A stretch of DNA of 64,000 bases from Capnocytophaga sputigena (lineage in GTDB: Bacteria; Bacteroidota; Bacteroidia; Flavobacteriales; Flavobacteriaceae): NCBI RefSeq assembly GCF_900446695.1, contig NZ_UAVP01000008.1, forward strand, positions 496,001-560,000, written 5' to 3'. The notes under the pieces were generated by a model that saw only the letters and a list, made by a program, of their open reading frames with translations, had not been told where the DNA came from and made no database searches. This document shows positions 34,689-42,728 of this stretch, in pieces; positions within the stretch are counted from its first letter, which is position 1; the number at the start of each line of letters is the position of its first letter. The translations under genes were made by a program, and so were the position numbers.

Positions 34689-35894
34689 ATGAAAAAGATA
34701 CATTTTATGGCACTCAGCCTGATGGCTGTGGGCTACACCTATGCCCAAGAAGTGCCTACTACCGTTACAGAAACCACCGAATTGCTACCTGCTCCTGCAC
34801 AAGAAGCTCCCAAACCAGAGCCTAAAATAGAAGTGAAACCCGCAGGGCGTATCTTGATAGATGCTGGCTATTTCAATGCCAATGAACAAAAAGACAAGTT
34901 CGTAAGTGGGGTAGCCATCCCCGATGCTCGCGCGGGCTTGGGCGTGCGCTATGGCAATTGGAAAGCCAAAGTAGATATAGGTTATGCCTACGGAAAACTC
35001 TCTCCTAAGGATATCTTTATCGAGTATGGCTTTAGCAAGCACACCCTATTGCGCGGAGGTTATTTTGTACATCAATTTGGGATGCAAAGCGCTACCAGTT
35101 CTTCTTTCAAAATATCGATGGAAGAACCCCAAAGTAACGAGGCTTTTTTCAACTCTCGTTTGATGGGGTTGATGCTCTTGCACCAAAAAGACGACTTTAT
35201 GGGTACGCTTAGCCTCTTTGCCGAAGGAGAATCGATGAAGCAAAGTTCTGATGCTACGGGCGACCAAGGTATGGGTATGATGTCGCGCTTGCTCTATCGC
35301 CCACAACGCGAAGAAGGTAAGATTTTCCACGTAGGACTCTCAGGAGCTTTTGAGACCCCACGCTACAACAAAGAAGCTGCTCTTAACCACAGTTCTTATG
35401 TACTCAAAACACCTTTCCCTACTCGTATCGCTAAAGTAACCGCCCAACAAGCGACTATTGACAACGCTACTTTCCTCTACAAATTCTCTCCTGAATTGCT
35501 CTTTGCACGGGGGCGTTTAGGTTTGGAAGCTCACTATGTGAACGTAAACCGCAAGAGTGGATTTGAGAATTTCAAAGCAAGTGGTGCTTATGGAATGTTC
35601 CGCGCTATTGTGAAAGGAAATCCTTATGAGTACAATGAAATCGACGGTGGTATCGCCACCCCCAGACCATGAGCGTTAGAACTCGTTGCCGGCTATAACT
35701 ACACTGATTTATCCGACCCTAAAGCGGGTATTTTGGGTGGTCGCCTCAACGACTATTCACTTACCTTCAACTACTATATCAATAAGTATATGATTTGGCG
35801 TGTACGCGCTTCTTATACTGGGGTTACTTACCGCGCAGGAGTTCCCGACACCAATTTGAGTCTTATAGAAACTCGTTTGCAAATCAAGTTTTAA
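34689..35894 (+). pseudogene. Phosphate-selective porin O/P-like gene with in-frame TGA
   Basis: A 401-codon frame with one internal TGA at codon 328 (35670-35672). Before it: signal peptide ending YTYAQ, a proline-rich linker (about 25-52), then alternating strands of an outer-membrane barrel (RILIDAGYFNANEQ, KAKVDIGYAYGKLSPKDIFIEYGF, LLRGGYFVHQFGM). After it the same frame continues as barrel (LELVAGYNYTDLSDP, WRVRASYTGVTYRAG) to a normal terminal aromatic (QIKF). In porin O/P proteins the position just before LELV is often aromatic, so TGG to TGA is the simplest lesion. The truncated product lacks its last strands and should not insert. A sequencing error must be excluded. It sits between two phosphatases and would import the released phosphate. 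Confidence 0.8.
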
Positions 35895-35896
35895 GT

Positions 35897-36010
35897 GGTG
35901 CGAGCCGCACGGGCAATTACTTTTACATCACATACTTTGCCAAAGGTCGTAGCACGACAAGCAATTAAAACTTTGCCAAAGTCTGAAACTTTGGCAAAGT
36001 GTAGCGACGC
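35897..36010 (+). repeat. Cluster of three dispersed palindromic modules
   Basis: In order: GGTGCGAGCCGCACGGGCAA (35897), GGTCGTAGCACGACAAGCAA (35945), and a hairpin CTTTGCCAAAG...CTTTGGCAAAG (35971-35999) followed by TGTAGCGACGC. Each module recurs singly elsewhere (9485, 21685, 24161, 49004). It begins 2 bp after the porin stop. Confidence 0.82.
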
Positions 36011-36047
36011 AAAAGCGATTTTGATAATTTTCTAATTAAAATACCGT

Positions 36048-37334
36048 ATGAAAACAAGAATCATAACTCTACAAGCATTACTACTTCTCTTGTGTCCGCT
36101 TTTAGCGATGGCACAACTCAACCGCTCTGAGAGTTTTAAAAGTCAGTATAAACTCAAAGAAGTGGTAATCCTCAGCCGTCATAACATTCGCTCCTCACTA
36201 TCAGTGAACGGGAGTACCTTGCAAAAAATGACGCCTCACGAGTGGATAAAATGGAGTGCAGCCCCCAGTGAACTTACCCTCCGCGGAGGAGCACTCGAAA
36301 CCATTATGGGTCAGTTTTTCCGCAAATGGACGGTTGCCGAAGGACTTTTTGCTGAGAATGCTGTTCCCACCGTTGATGAAGTGAATTTCTATGCCAACAG
36401 TATGCAACGCACCATTGCGACAGCGCAATATTTCTCTTCAGGATTTATGCCCGTAGCCAATTTGCATATCAACCACCGCTTTACCCCCAGCAAGATGGAC
36501 CCCGTGTTCTTCCCTGCGCTAACCAAAAGCAGTGATGCTTTCAAAGCACAAGCAATGAAAGAAATTGCTGCTATGGGCGGTAAAAAAGGCATTGTAGGCA
36601 TCAACGAGGGGTTGAAAGAGTCTTACCAACTCTTGGAAAAAGTACTCGATTTGAAGAACTCACCCGCTTGTAAATCAGGCGAAGTGTGTGCTTTCAACGA
36701 TTACAACACCAAACTGATACTCGAAAAAGGCGATGAACCCAATATGAAAGGTTCGCTAAAGTTAGCCAACTCCGCTTCCGATGCTTTTATCTTGCAATAT
36801 TACGAAGATAAAGACCCTGTGCAAGCTGCTTTTGGCAACAACCTTACCACCTCCGATTGGGAGAAAATTGCTAAAGTAAAAGATGTCTATGGCGATGTAC
36901 TTTTCACCGCGCCTATTGTAGCCGTGAACGTAGCGCACCCTCTTTTGGTGTATATGAAAGACGAGCTCAACGCTAAAAACCGCAAATTCACTTTCCTTTG
37001 TGGTCACGACTCTAACATTGCCAGCGTGAATGCCGCTTTGGAAGTAGAAGAATACAGCTTGCCAAAATCTATTGAGAAGAAAACCCCAATAGGTAGCAAA
37101 CTCGTGTTTGAAAAATGGGTAGACAACAGCGGTAAAGAATTTGTATCGGTGAACATTGTATACCAAACCACCGAGCAATTGCGTGGCATAGAGCTATTGG
37201 ATATGCAAAATTCACCCGTAGTATTCCCGCTAAAACTGAAAGGCATACAAGCCAATGCCGATGGACTTTACACCTTAGAAAGCGTAAATGCCCGTTTTGA
37301 CAAAGCTATCCGCGCGTATGAAGCGATAAAGTAA
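36048..37334 (+). CDS. Histidine acid phosphatase-family protein (phytase/MIPP-like)
   Basis: 428 residues with signal peptide (LLLLLCPLLAMAQ). The branch-2 histidine phosphatase fold is shown by VVILSRHNIRSSL (RHNxR in place of the usual RHGxR), a central NSMQRTIATAQYFSSGF (the second Arg region) and CGHDSNIASVNAAL (HD proton donor). It should hydrolyse phosphomonoesters such as phytate or sugar phosphates in the periplasm or at the surface. Gly to Asn in the RHG motif is seen in MIPP-like relatives and need not abolish activity. Third member of the phosphatase/porin set, about 150 bp after the broken porin gene; the gap is a repeat cluster. Confidence 0.85.
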   Translation: MKTRIITLQALLLLLCPLLAMAQLNRSESFKSQYKLKEVVILSRHNIRSSLSVNGSTLQKMTPHEWIKWSAAPSELTLRGGALETIMGQFFRKWTVAEGLFAENAVPTVDEVNFYANSMQRTIATAQYFSSGFMPVANLHINHRFTPSKMDPVFFPALTKSSDAFKAQAMKEIAAMGGKKGIVGINEGLKESYQLLEKVLDLKNSPACKSGEVCAFNDYNTKLILEKGDEPNMKGSLKLANSASDAFILQYYEDKDPVQAAFGNNLTTSDWEKIAKVKDVYGDVLFTAPIVAVNVAHPLLVYMKDELNAKNRKFTFLCGHDSNIASVNAALEVEEYSLPKSIEKKTPIGSKLVFEKWVDNSGKEFVSVNIVYQTTEQLRGIELLDMQNSPVVFPLKLKGIQANADGLYTLESVNARFDKAIRAYEAIK

Positions 37335-37354
37335 ATTAAGAAACCCTTTAAAAC

Positions 37355-37395
37355 AAAACTGCCCAAAGACCATTAGGTGCTTTGGGCAGTTTTTT
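37355..37395. terminator. Bidirectional terminator between converging genes
   Basis: AAAACTGCCCAAAG (37355-37368) pairs perfectly with CTTTGGGCAGTTTT (37380-37393), with T-run after and A-run before, between the phosphatase and the transporter. Confidence 0.92.
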
Positions 37396-37419
37396 ATATG
37401 TATAGTACAATCATTTTTG

Positions 37420-38715
37420 TTAGTCCACTTTGATGTCGGTATTTACGTTTTTGCTACCTACAAGAGCGTAGAACAATAGGAAAGCAAGAGCAAGTACAAT
37501 TACCCAGTAGCTTTCTACGTAACCTACTACATCGGCTACAGCCCCTTGGATAGCTGGCAAGATACCACCACCACAAACCATCGCCATAAAGATACCTGAA
37601 GCGGCAGCAGTGTATTTACCTAATCCTTCGGTAGCGAGGTTGAAGATACCTCCCCACATTACTGAAGTACACAAACCACAAAGTACAAGGAACATAATGC
37701 TCATTGGCACTTCGGCTAAACCAAAAGATATATCTGATTTAAACACTGGCATATTCACTACTTGAGTAGTAGGAGTCAATATCGCTAAAACTACAAAAAG
37801 AATTCCTAAAGCAGATACAAAAGTAAGCATTCCTTTACTTGAGAATTTAGCTCCTAATGAACCTCCTGTCAAACGACCGATGAACATCAAGAACCAGTAA
37901 GTTCCTACTACCGAACCTGCAGTAGTAGTATCGATACCTAAACCATTGGCTTCACTACCACTGGTCATAAATAAATTGGCAATATTAGGAATCCCTACTT
38001 CAATACCTACATAAAGGAAAATAGCAATCGCTCCTAATATAAAGTGACGGAACGACATAGGGCTATGTGTGTCTTTTACAGCATTTACATTGGCTTGAGC
38101 CGCGTGAGGTTCGGGTATTTGCATAGAGAAAAGCACGATAAATGCTAAGGCAAAAATACCCATTGCTAAAAAGAGTGCAGGGTTAGCATCAGCAATTGAA
38201 GTGCCAGCACTAATATTACCAATGAGGTAACCTACCAATACAGGCACAATGGTTGCCCCAATAGAGTTGATAGCCCCTCCAAATTGCAAGAGTTGGTTAC
38301 CTTTTTTACCTCCTCCACCAAGAGTGTTGAGCATAGGGTTTACCACCACATTGAGCATACACATAGAGAAGCCCGAAATAAAAGCACCTGTGAGGTATAT
38401 GGCAAAACTACCTGCAATACCTGAAAGGAAAGTAACGCATACTCCAGTAAAACCTACCACGATAGCGGTTAAAGCTGTTTTTTTATAGCCAATGCGTTGT
38501 AACATTTTCCCTGCTGGGATACCCATAAAGGCATAAGCGATGAAGTTGGCTAAGTTCCCCAATTGTGACTCGAGGTTGCTCGCCATAAATTGGTTTTTTA
38601 CAATAACCCCAAATGGGTTTTGCAAGCCTGTTACGAATGATATCATAAAGAATAGAGCGAACATCATTGCAATAGGCAATACGTAACTTTTGTTTTGTTG
38701 ATTTTGGTGTTCCAT
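37420..38715 (-). CDS. FucP-type sugar MFS transporter
   Basis: 431 residues with about 12 membrane segments. The family pattern of fucose/glucose-galactose permeases is present: FFMISFVTGLQNPFGVIVKNQF in TM1, GIPAGKMLQRIGYKKT in the TM2-3 loop, and FISGFSMCMLNVVVNPMLNTLGGGGKKGNQLLQFGGAINSIGATIVPVLVG in the middle. It would import a hexose or related sugar with protons across the inner membrane. The exact sugar is not readable. The promoter is at 38850-38857; the leader between promoter and ATG holds a repeat block. A terminator follows. Confidence 0.88.
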   Translation of the reverse strand: MEHQNQQNKSYVLPIAMMFALFFMISFVTGLQNPFGVIVKNQFMASNLESQLGNLANFIAYAFMGIPAGKMLQRIGYKKTALTAIVVGFTGVCVTFLSGIAGSFAIYLTGAFISGFSMCMLNVVVNPMLNTLGGGGKKGNQLLQFGGAINSIGATIVPVLVGYLIGNISAGTSIADANPALFLAMGIFALAFIVLFSMQIPEPHAAQANVNAVKDTHSPMSFRHFILGAIAIFLYVGIEVGIPNIANLFMTSGSEANGLGIDTTTAGSVVGTYWFLMFIGRLTGGSLGAKFSSKGMLTFVSALGILFVVLAILTPTTQVVNMPVFKSDISFGLAEVPMSIMFLVLCGLCTSVMWGGIFNLATEGLGKYTAAASGIFMAMVCGGGILPAIQGAVADVVGYVESYWVIVLALAFLLFYALVGSKNVNTDIKVD

Positions 38716-38750
38716 TATTTTTAATTATTTATTTTTAATTAGTTGAAAAA

Positions 38751-38840
38751 GTTAAGAGATAAGAGGTAAGAGGTAAGAATGTGTTACCTATTCCCTGACA
38801 CCTGATGCCTGATACCTGACACCTGACACCTGATACCTAA
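38751..38840 (-). repeat. AGAGGTAAG units plus CCTGACA/CCTGATA heptamers in the transporter 5' leader
   Basis: Plus strand: AGAGATAAGAGGTAAGAGGTAAG, a spacer, then six to seven 7-bp units (CCTGACA, CCTGATG, CCTGATA, CCTGACA, CCTGACA, CCTGATA, CCTAA). Lies between the -7 box and the ATG, so it is transcribed in the leader. Confidence 0.85.
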
Positions 38841-38849
38841 TTTTGACGG

Positions 38850-38857
38850 CAAAAGTA
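38850..38857 (-). promoter_or_regulatory. -7 box of the sugar transporter gene
   Basis: The minus strand reads TACTTTTG, about 135 bp upstream of the ATG; CAAA/CAAC on the plus strand at 38878-38884 may be the -33. Confidence 0.5.
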
Positions 38858-39010
38858 AATAAACCAAAATTAAAACGCAACAAAAACGAAGACTTTTTTA
38901 AGGTTTATTTATGATTTTTTAAAAGAAGTAAGTGTTAGGTATTAGGAATCAAGGAGTAGGAAGAAATAGAGCGCAAATGTATGTTAGCAATAATTTTAAA
39001 AAGTATAACA

Positions 39011-39237
39011 TTATTTTTCAATGAAATTCCATAATTCTCTCATTTCTTCTCTCTTTTTAAAACAATAGTGTCATTATATCCTCTATATACAGAATCCCAT
39101 TCATTTATTTCTTTATTATAAGTAGAGAAGCTGTTTAAACTTTTTCCTATAATAAAATAAAAGTTCCCGAAAATTAGTAATTTTTTGTTTGAGAAAAAAA
39201 GAACACCAAAATTCAGGAACTTTGGGCAAAGATACAA
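39011..39237 (-). pseudogene. Degenerate small ORF with frameshift and inverted repeat
   Basis: The minus strand has a -7 box TATCTTTG (39227-39234) followed by a frame reading FIIGKSLNSFSTYNKEIN and EWDSVYRGYNDTIVLK, then a stop after KREKK. At the A-run near 39055 another frame continues naturally as REEMRELWNFIEK and stops at 39011, which suggests a one-base slip. No clean ATG start exists. AAAGTTCCCGAA (39160-39171) and TTCAGGAACTTT (39212-39223) form an inverted repeat near the 5' end. I do not recognise the protein. Confidence 0.35.
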
Positions 39238-39401
39238 TAAATAATTGGATTATTCCCTTCTTAAGTGTAAAAAAGAAGATTTAGCTTTAATAATGGAGAG
39301 CAACCAGATGTTTATTTTCTTGATGTAACTTGGATTGGAATGCTTTTATTAGGGTTTATCTCCAAGTTCCTAAAAAAGTTTAAACACGTTTTATAACAAA
39401 A

Positions 39402-39429
39402 ATCCCCACAAGTGCGCACTTGTGGGGAT
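39402..39429 (-). terminator. Perfect 28-bp palindrome, terminator of the TssO-like gene
   Basis: ATCCCCACAAGTGC is followed directly by its exact complement; on the minus strand a T-run follows. It lies 23 bp after the stop of the gene at 39453. Confidence 0.85.
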
Positions 39430-39452
39430 AAATTCATTTACTTTTAACAATA

Positions 39453-39938
39453 TTATCGCCGCTGCTTTAACTTTTCTTTATAAATAGTTTTACATCGCTC
39501 CAATTGCGAAATATAATACGCTCGTTTTCGCTGCTCAATATCATACAACTCAAGAACAGATTGTATTTCCTCTATTTGAGACAATAATTCCCTATAAATT
39601 GCATAATCTCCCTCAACTTCCTCAATAGCATCAATTTCATTTTCAAGCGCAATACGCCTCTCAGTAATCATTTTTTGAAGCTGTTTATGCTCCCCAACAG
39701 TACGCTTCTTATGCCGAAGTGAACCCAATTTATTTAAGAGATCATCTAACTGATAATTCAATTCCGCTTGATGCTTAAATATCCTATCATACCGCTTAAT
39801 ATTTGCAGTCTGATAAGCAATACCCTTATTAGCAATTATCAAAGTAACATAAGCACATACGCCAAAAGTTACTAAAAGCAGAGCAAATAATAAACTCAAT
39901 ATAAATACTTGCCTTTTATGTTCCTCTTTATTAACCAT
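39453..39938 (-). CDS. TssO-like membrane coiled-coil protein (T6SS subtype iii)
   Basis: 161 residues. A short cytosolic start (VNKEEHKRQ), one membrane helix (VFILSLLFALLLVTFGVCAYVTLII), then an uninterrupted charged coiled coil from about 40 to 160. Size and layout match TssO, a component of the Bacteroidetes-type (subtype iii) T6SS membrane complex. The match is architectural, not a verified homology. No other core T6SS genes (TssB, TssC, VgrG, ClpV) are in the window, but a LysM protein and a PAAR-like protein lie 1-4 kb away, beyond a dead IS. Alternative: a generic single-pass coiled-coil protein. It has its own terminator. Confidence 0.45.
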   Translation of the reverse strand: MVNKEEHKRQVFILSLLFALLLVTFGVCAYVTLIIANKGIAYQTANIKRYDRIFKHQAELNYQLDDLLNKLGSLRHKKRTVGEHKQLQKMITERRIALENEIDAIEEVEGDYAIYRELLSQIEEIQSVLELYDIEQRKRAYYISQLERCKTIYKEKLKQRR

Positions 39939-40076
39939 TGCGATACTACTTACAATTTATAAGCGCAAAATTACACAAAATATCCTATTTATTTTAATTG
40001 TTTTTAATTTATATGAATTATAAATGATATAATACACTCATTATGAATTAAATAGCGTAAATTAGATAAAATAAAG

Positions 40077-41032
40077 TTGAGGTGTCAAAGTATTTTCATA
40101 TATTTGCACTGTGAAAATTAATGTATTATGGAATTATTCAAAGGACAAAGCCTCTTAGAGTTTACTGAACGCTTTAAAACAGACTTAGATTGCGAAGAAT
40201 ACTTAGCTTCTATAAAATGAGAAAAAGGGTATTGTTGCCGTAAATGCGGACATACAAAATACCAAGTTCGCAAAGATTTTTCACGCACTTGCAATATCTG
40301 TTCAGATACAGAAAGTCCTACAGCTGGAACTTTGTTTCACAAGCTAAAATTTGGACTTCTCAAAGCATTTTATATATGTTTTGAGATGTCAACAACTACA
40401 AAAAGTCTATCAGCATCACAAGTTGCTCGCCGTTATGATATTAGTCGACAAACAGCACATTATTTTATGCACAAGGTTCGTGAAGCTATGAAATCTAGTG
40501 AATCGCACAAAATGAATGATAGCGTTTAGGTTGATGAATTTACCATAGGAGGAAAAGAGGAAGGAAAACAAGGTAGAAGCTATGACACAAAGAAAAAGAA
40601 AGTTCTTTGTGCAATGGAACTTACTGACCCAAGGCAAAGTAAAGCGCTTTTACGCACTAAAAATACCCGATTTTTCTTCAAAATCATTACGAACAATATT
40701 TGAAAAACACATTAGTAAAACAGCACAAGTTACTACTGACGAATGGAAAGGATATAAACCTATAAAAGACTTTGATATAACTCAAATTCCTAGTAATAAT
40801 GGGAAGAATTTTCCTACATTACATAAGATAATACATCAAGTAAAGTCTTGGATACGAGGTATATATTCTTGGGTTTCAGAGTTTAATATAGACCGCTATT
40901 TAGCTGAGTATAGTTTTAGAATCAATCGCTCACAAAATAAAGATACTATCTTTAACAGTTTAATAAAAAGAATGCTTGAAAGAGAACCTATTTTCCAACC
41001 TCTGTTAATATGCCATTAACTTGACACCTCAA
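40077..41032 (+). mobile_element. Degenerate IS1595-family (ISXO2-like) insertion sequence
   Basis: Terminal inverted repeats TTGAGGTGTCAA (40077-40088) and its exact complement (41021-41032). Flanks AAATAAAG and AAATAAAA agree at 7 of 8 positions, which may be a decayed 8-bp target duplication but is weak in this A-rich DNA. A -7 box (TATATTTG, about 40099) lies inside the left end. The only gene is a broken transposase. Confidence 0.85.
40128..41019 (+). pseudogene. Broken IS1595-family transposase
   Basis: The ATG at 40128 opens a frame reading MELFKGQSLLEFTERF. It has an in-frame TGA at 40218 (expected W before EKGYCCRKCG), a zinc-ribbon (CRKCG...CNIC), a helix-turn-helix (SQVARRYDISRQTAHYFMHKVREAM), a TAG at 40527 just before the first catalytic region VDEFTIGGKEEGKQG, and a net +1 frameshift at about 40615-40640. 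The remaining DDE-type part (VTTDEWKGYKPI, GIYSWVSEFNIDRYLAEYSFRIN) runs to 41019. Two nonsense changes and a frameshift make it inactive. Confidence 0.88.
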
Positions 41033-41098
41033 AAATAAAAATCATAAATACCCATTTATCAAAATAAAAATAGTATCTTCGCCAAAAATAATTACGCA

Positions 41099-42163
41099 AT
41101 GAAATACATCACTTACAAATCAGAAAGAGAAATCAAGTTAAAAGACCTGGCAGCGCAATACAATACCACTGTCGAACTTATCAAAAAGGCAAACCCAAAG
41201 GCAAATATATTTTGCCCTATAACACTCTTTGGCGACAGAGGAGAGATAGTAGCCTACAATCAAACCCTCAAAATCCCTATACCTGATGAAGCCCCCCAAG
41301 AGCAGGCACAACCCCTATTCAAACCAGAAGACTTTACACCAATAGCACGCTACCGCTGCACCCAACAGAACACCACAAAAGCACTTAATGAGGTACGTTT
41401 CTCATCTGAGGTGAAGAATGAATATCTTTTATCCTTATTAAAAAAAGACCTTACCTATTATCACATAGTATTAAAAGACTATGTACACCTTATTTATCCT
41501 CAAGAATTAGGCGCATTTTTTGACCTTGCCCGTGAAGTTGAATTAGTACGTAATAACGTTCAATTTACACAAGATGATAATGAGAAAATTAAAATATATA
41601 ACACTGATGAAATACTTACAAATTGGGAACATTGTAAAAGTGAGATAATTCCAAATTTGCCTTTCTTTAAGTTAATGAAAGAAAAAGATAATGATGCTGC
41701 ATTAGACTTCATTAATAAAGGTGATGAAGAATTTATGTATGAAAAGGAACTTATAAGTGTATTAAAGCAAAATTTATTCTTTCATATTCTATGGAAAGCA
41801 TTATCAAATAAAGAAGAACCTTTTGTATTACAACAAGCATCACAGATATTTCCTAATATGGTACTTGAAGTAGAGGTTAAAAGAATTACTATTGGAGAAG
41901 AAGGTGCTACTAAGACCTATAAATTAGTCGGAAAGCTCAATAAAGAAAAACTATCTAATGAAGAACTTATTAACCTATATGACAAACATTATAAGCCTCT
42001 TCTTGGATATTCTTTCACTGAATTTGAATTCACATACAGCATTCTCTACACAGTTGAAGCAAAGAGCAATATACCAATAGATGCCTCCGTAGTGATTTTA
42101 GAAAAAGTGAAAAACAACTTTGAATTAATAACTCAGTACAAAATAGAATCCGTTGAAGTATAA
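41099..42163 (+). CDS. LysM-domain protein of a T6SS-like cargo cluster
   Basis: 354 residues, no signal peptide. The first 65 residues form a LysM-like module (ITYKSEREIKLKDLAAQYNTTVELIKKANPKA ... YNQTLKIPIPD). A P/Q linker is followed by a helical, acidic domain of about 270 residues (LTYYHIVLKDYVHLIYPQELGAFFDLAREVELV and onward) that I do not recognise. Signal-less LysM proteins of this kind are common beside PAAR-like proteins in Bacteroidetes T6SS clusters. First of three tightly spaced genes with AT-rich base use. A possible -7 box (TATCTTCG) is 30 bp upstream. A spike-loading adaptor or cargo role is inference. Confidence 0.6.
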   Translation: MKYITYKSEREIKLKDLAAQYNTTVELIKKANPKANIFCPITLFGDRGEIVAYNQTLKIPIPDEAPQEQAQPLFKPEDFTPIARYRCTQQNTTKALNEVRFSSEVKNEYLLSLLKKDLTYYHIVLKDYVHLIYPQELGAFFDLAREVELVRNNVQFTQDDNEKIKIYNTDEILTNWEHCKSEIIPNLPFFKLMKEKDNDAALDFINKGDEEFMYEKELISVLKQNLFFHILWKALSNKEEPFVLQQASQIFPNMVLEVEVKRITIGEEGATKTYKLVGKLNKEKLSNEELINLYDKHYKPLLGYSFTEFEFTYSILYTVEAKSNIPIDASVVILEKVKNNFELITQYKIESVEV

Positions 42164-42167
42164 AATT

Positions 42168-42707
42168 ATGGAAGAAGAATTAAAGGAAATAAGATTTAAA
42201 GTAATACCTTTATGGCTACCGGTCATATTAATGATTTCTATTCCAATACTAGGAATAGCTTTTGATATTAGTGCTGGTGTAGCTGCGAGAATTTTATTTC
42301 CTTTATATTTGTCTATATATATATTTATATACAAAAAATTCAGTAAAACCTTACATTATGATACAAATATAAATGCATTTTATATCGAAGGAAATAAAAT
42401 TACTGTAAATAACCTATATTGTATTCCTTTTATATCTAAACGTACTTCAAACGTAATGCTTACTATCAATAAAAACTCTTATATAGTGTACAATGAAAAT
42501 AATTTATACTTTGAAAAAGACGCTGAAAAAAGGAAAAAGTATAGAGAGGAAATGAATAATTTCCTAAAAATAGTAAGAGACAATAAATTTCATAGAAGTA
42601 CTATTTATAATTTATTTCCAATACTTATGAATATCTTTTTCTATACAATAATTATTATGTCTATATTATCATTTTTTATTTTATTTATTTATCCTTTCAC
42701 AAAATAA
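42168..42707 (+). CDS. Membrane protein between LysM and PAAR-like genes
   Basis: 179 residues from the ATG at 42168, 4 nt after the LysM gene stop; an upstream ATG at 42153 would overlap it. Two membrane helices near the start (VIPLWLPVILMISIPILGIAFDIS, GVAARILFPLYLSIYIFIY), a soluble Lys/Asn-rich centre with strand-like repeats (NAFYIEGNKITVNNLYCIPF), and a C-terminal helix (ILMNIFFYTIIIMSILSFFILFIYPF). This resembles PH-like 'bPH' membrane proteins or immunity proteins to membrane-acting toxins. I do not recognise a named family. Given the neighbour, an immunity role is possible but unproven; effector-immunity order would be reversed here. Confidence 0.55.
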   Translation: MEEELKEIRFKVIPLWLPVILMISIPILGIAFDISAGVAARILFPLYLSIYIFIYKKFSKTLHYDTNINAFYIEGNKITVNNLYCIPFISKRTSNVMLTINKNSYIVYNENNLYFEKDAEKRKKYREEMNNFLKIVRDNKFHRSTIYNLFPILMNIFFYTIIIMSILSFFILFIYPFTK

Positions 42708-42728
42708 CTATTTTAAAATACATTAATT

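Noticed and set aside
35670-40220. TGA recoded as Trp or selenocysteine (porin codon 328, transposase codon 31)
   Set aside because: Many intact genes here end in TGA and use TGG for Trp; no SECIS-like hairpin was noticed. Simple nonsense mutation is enough.
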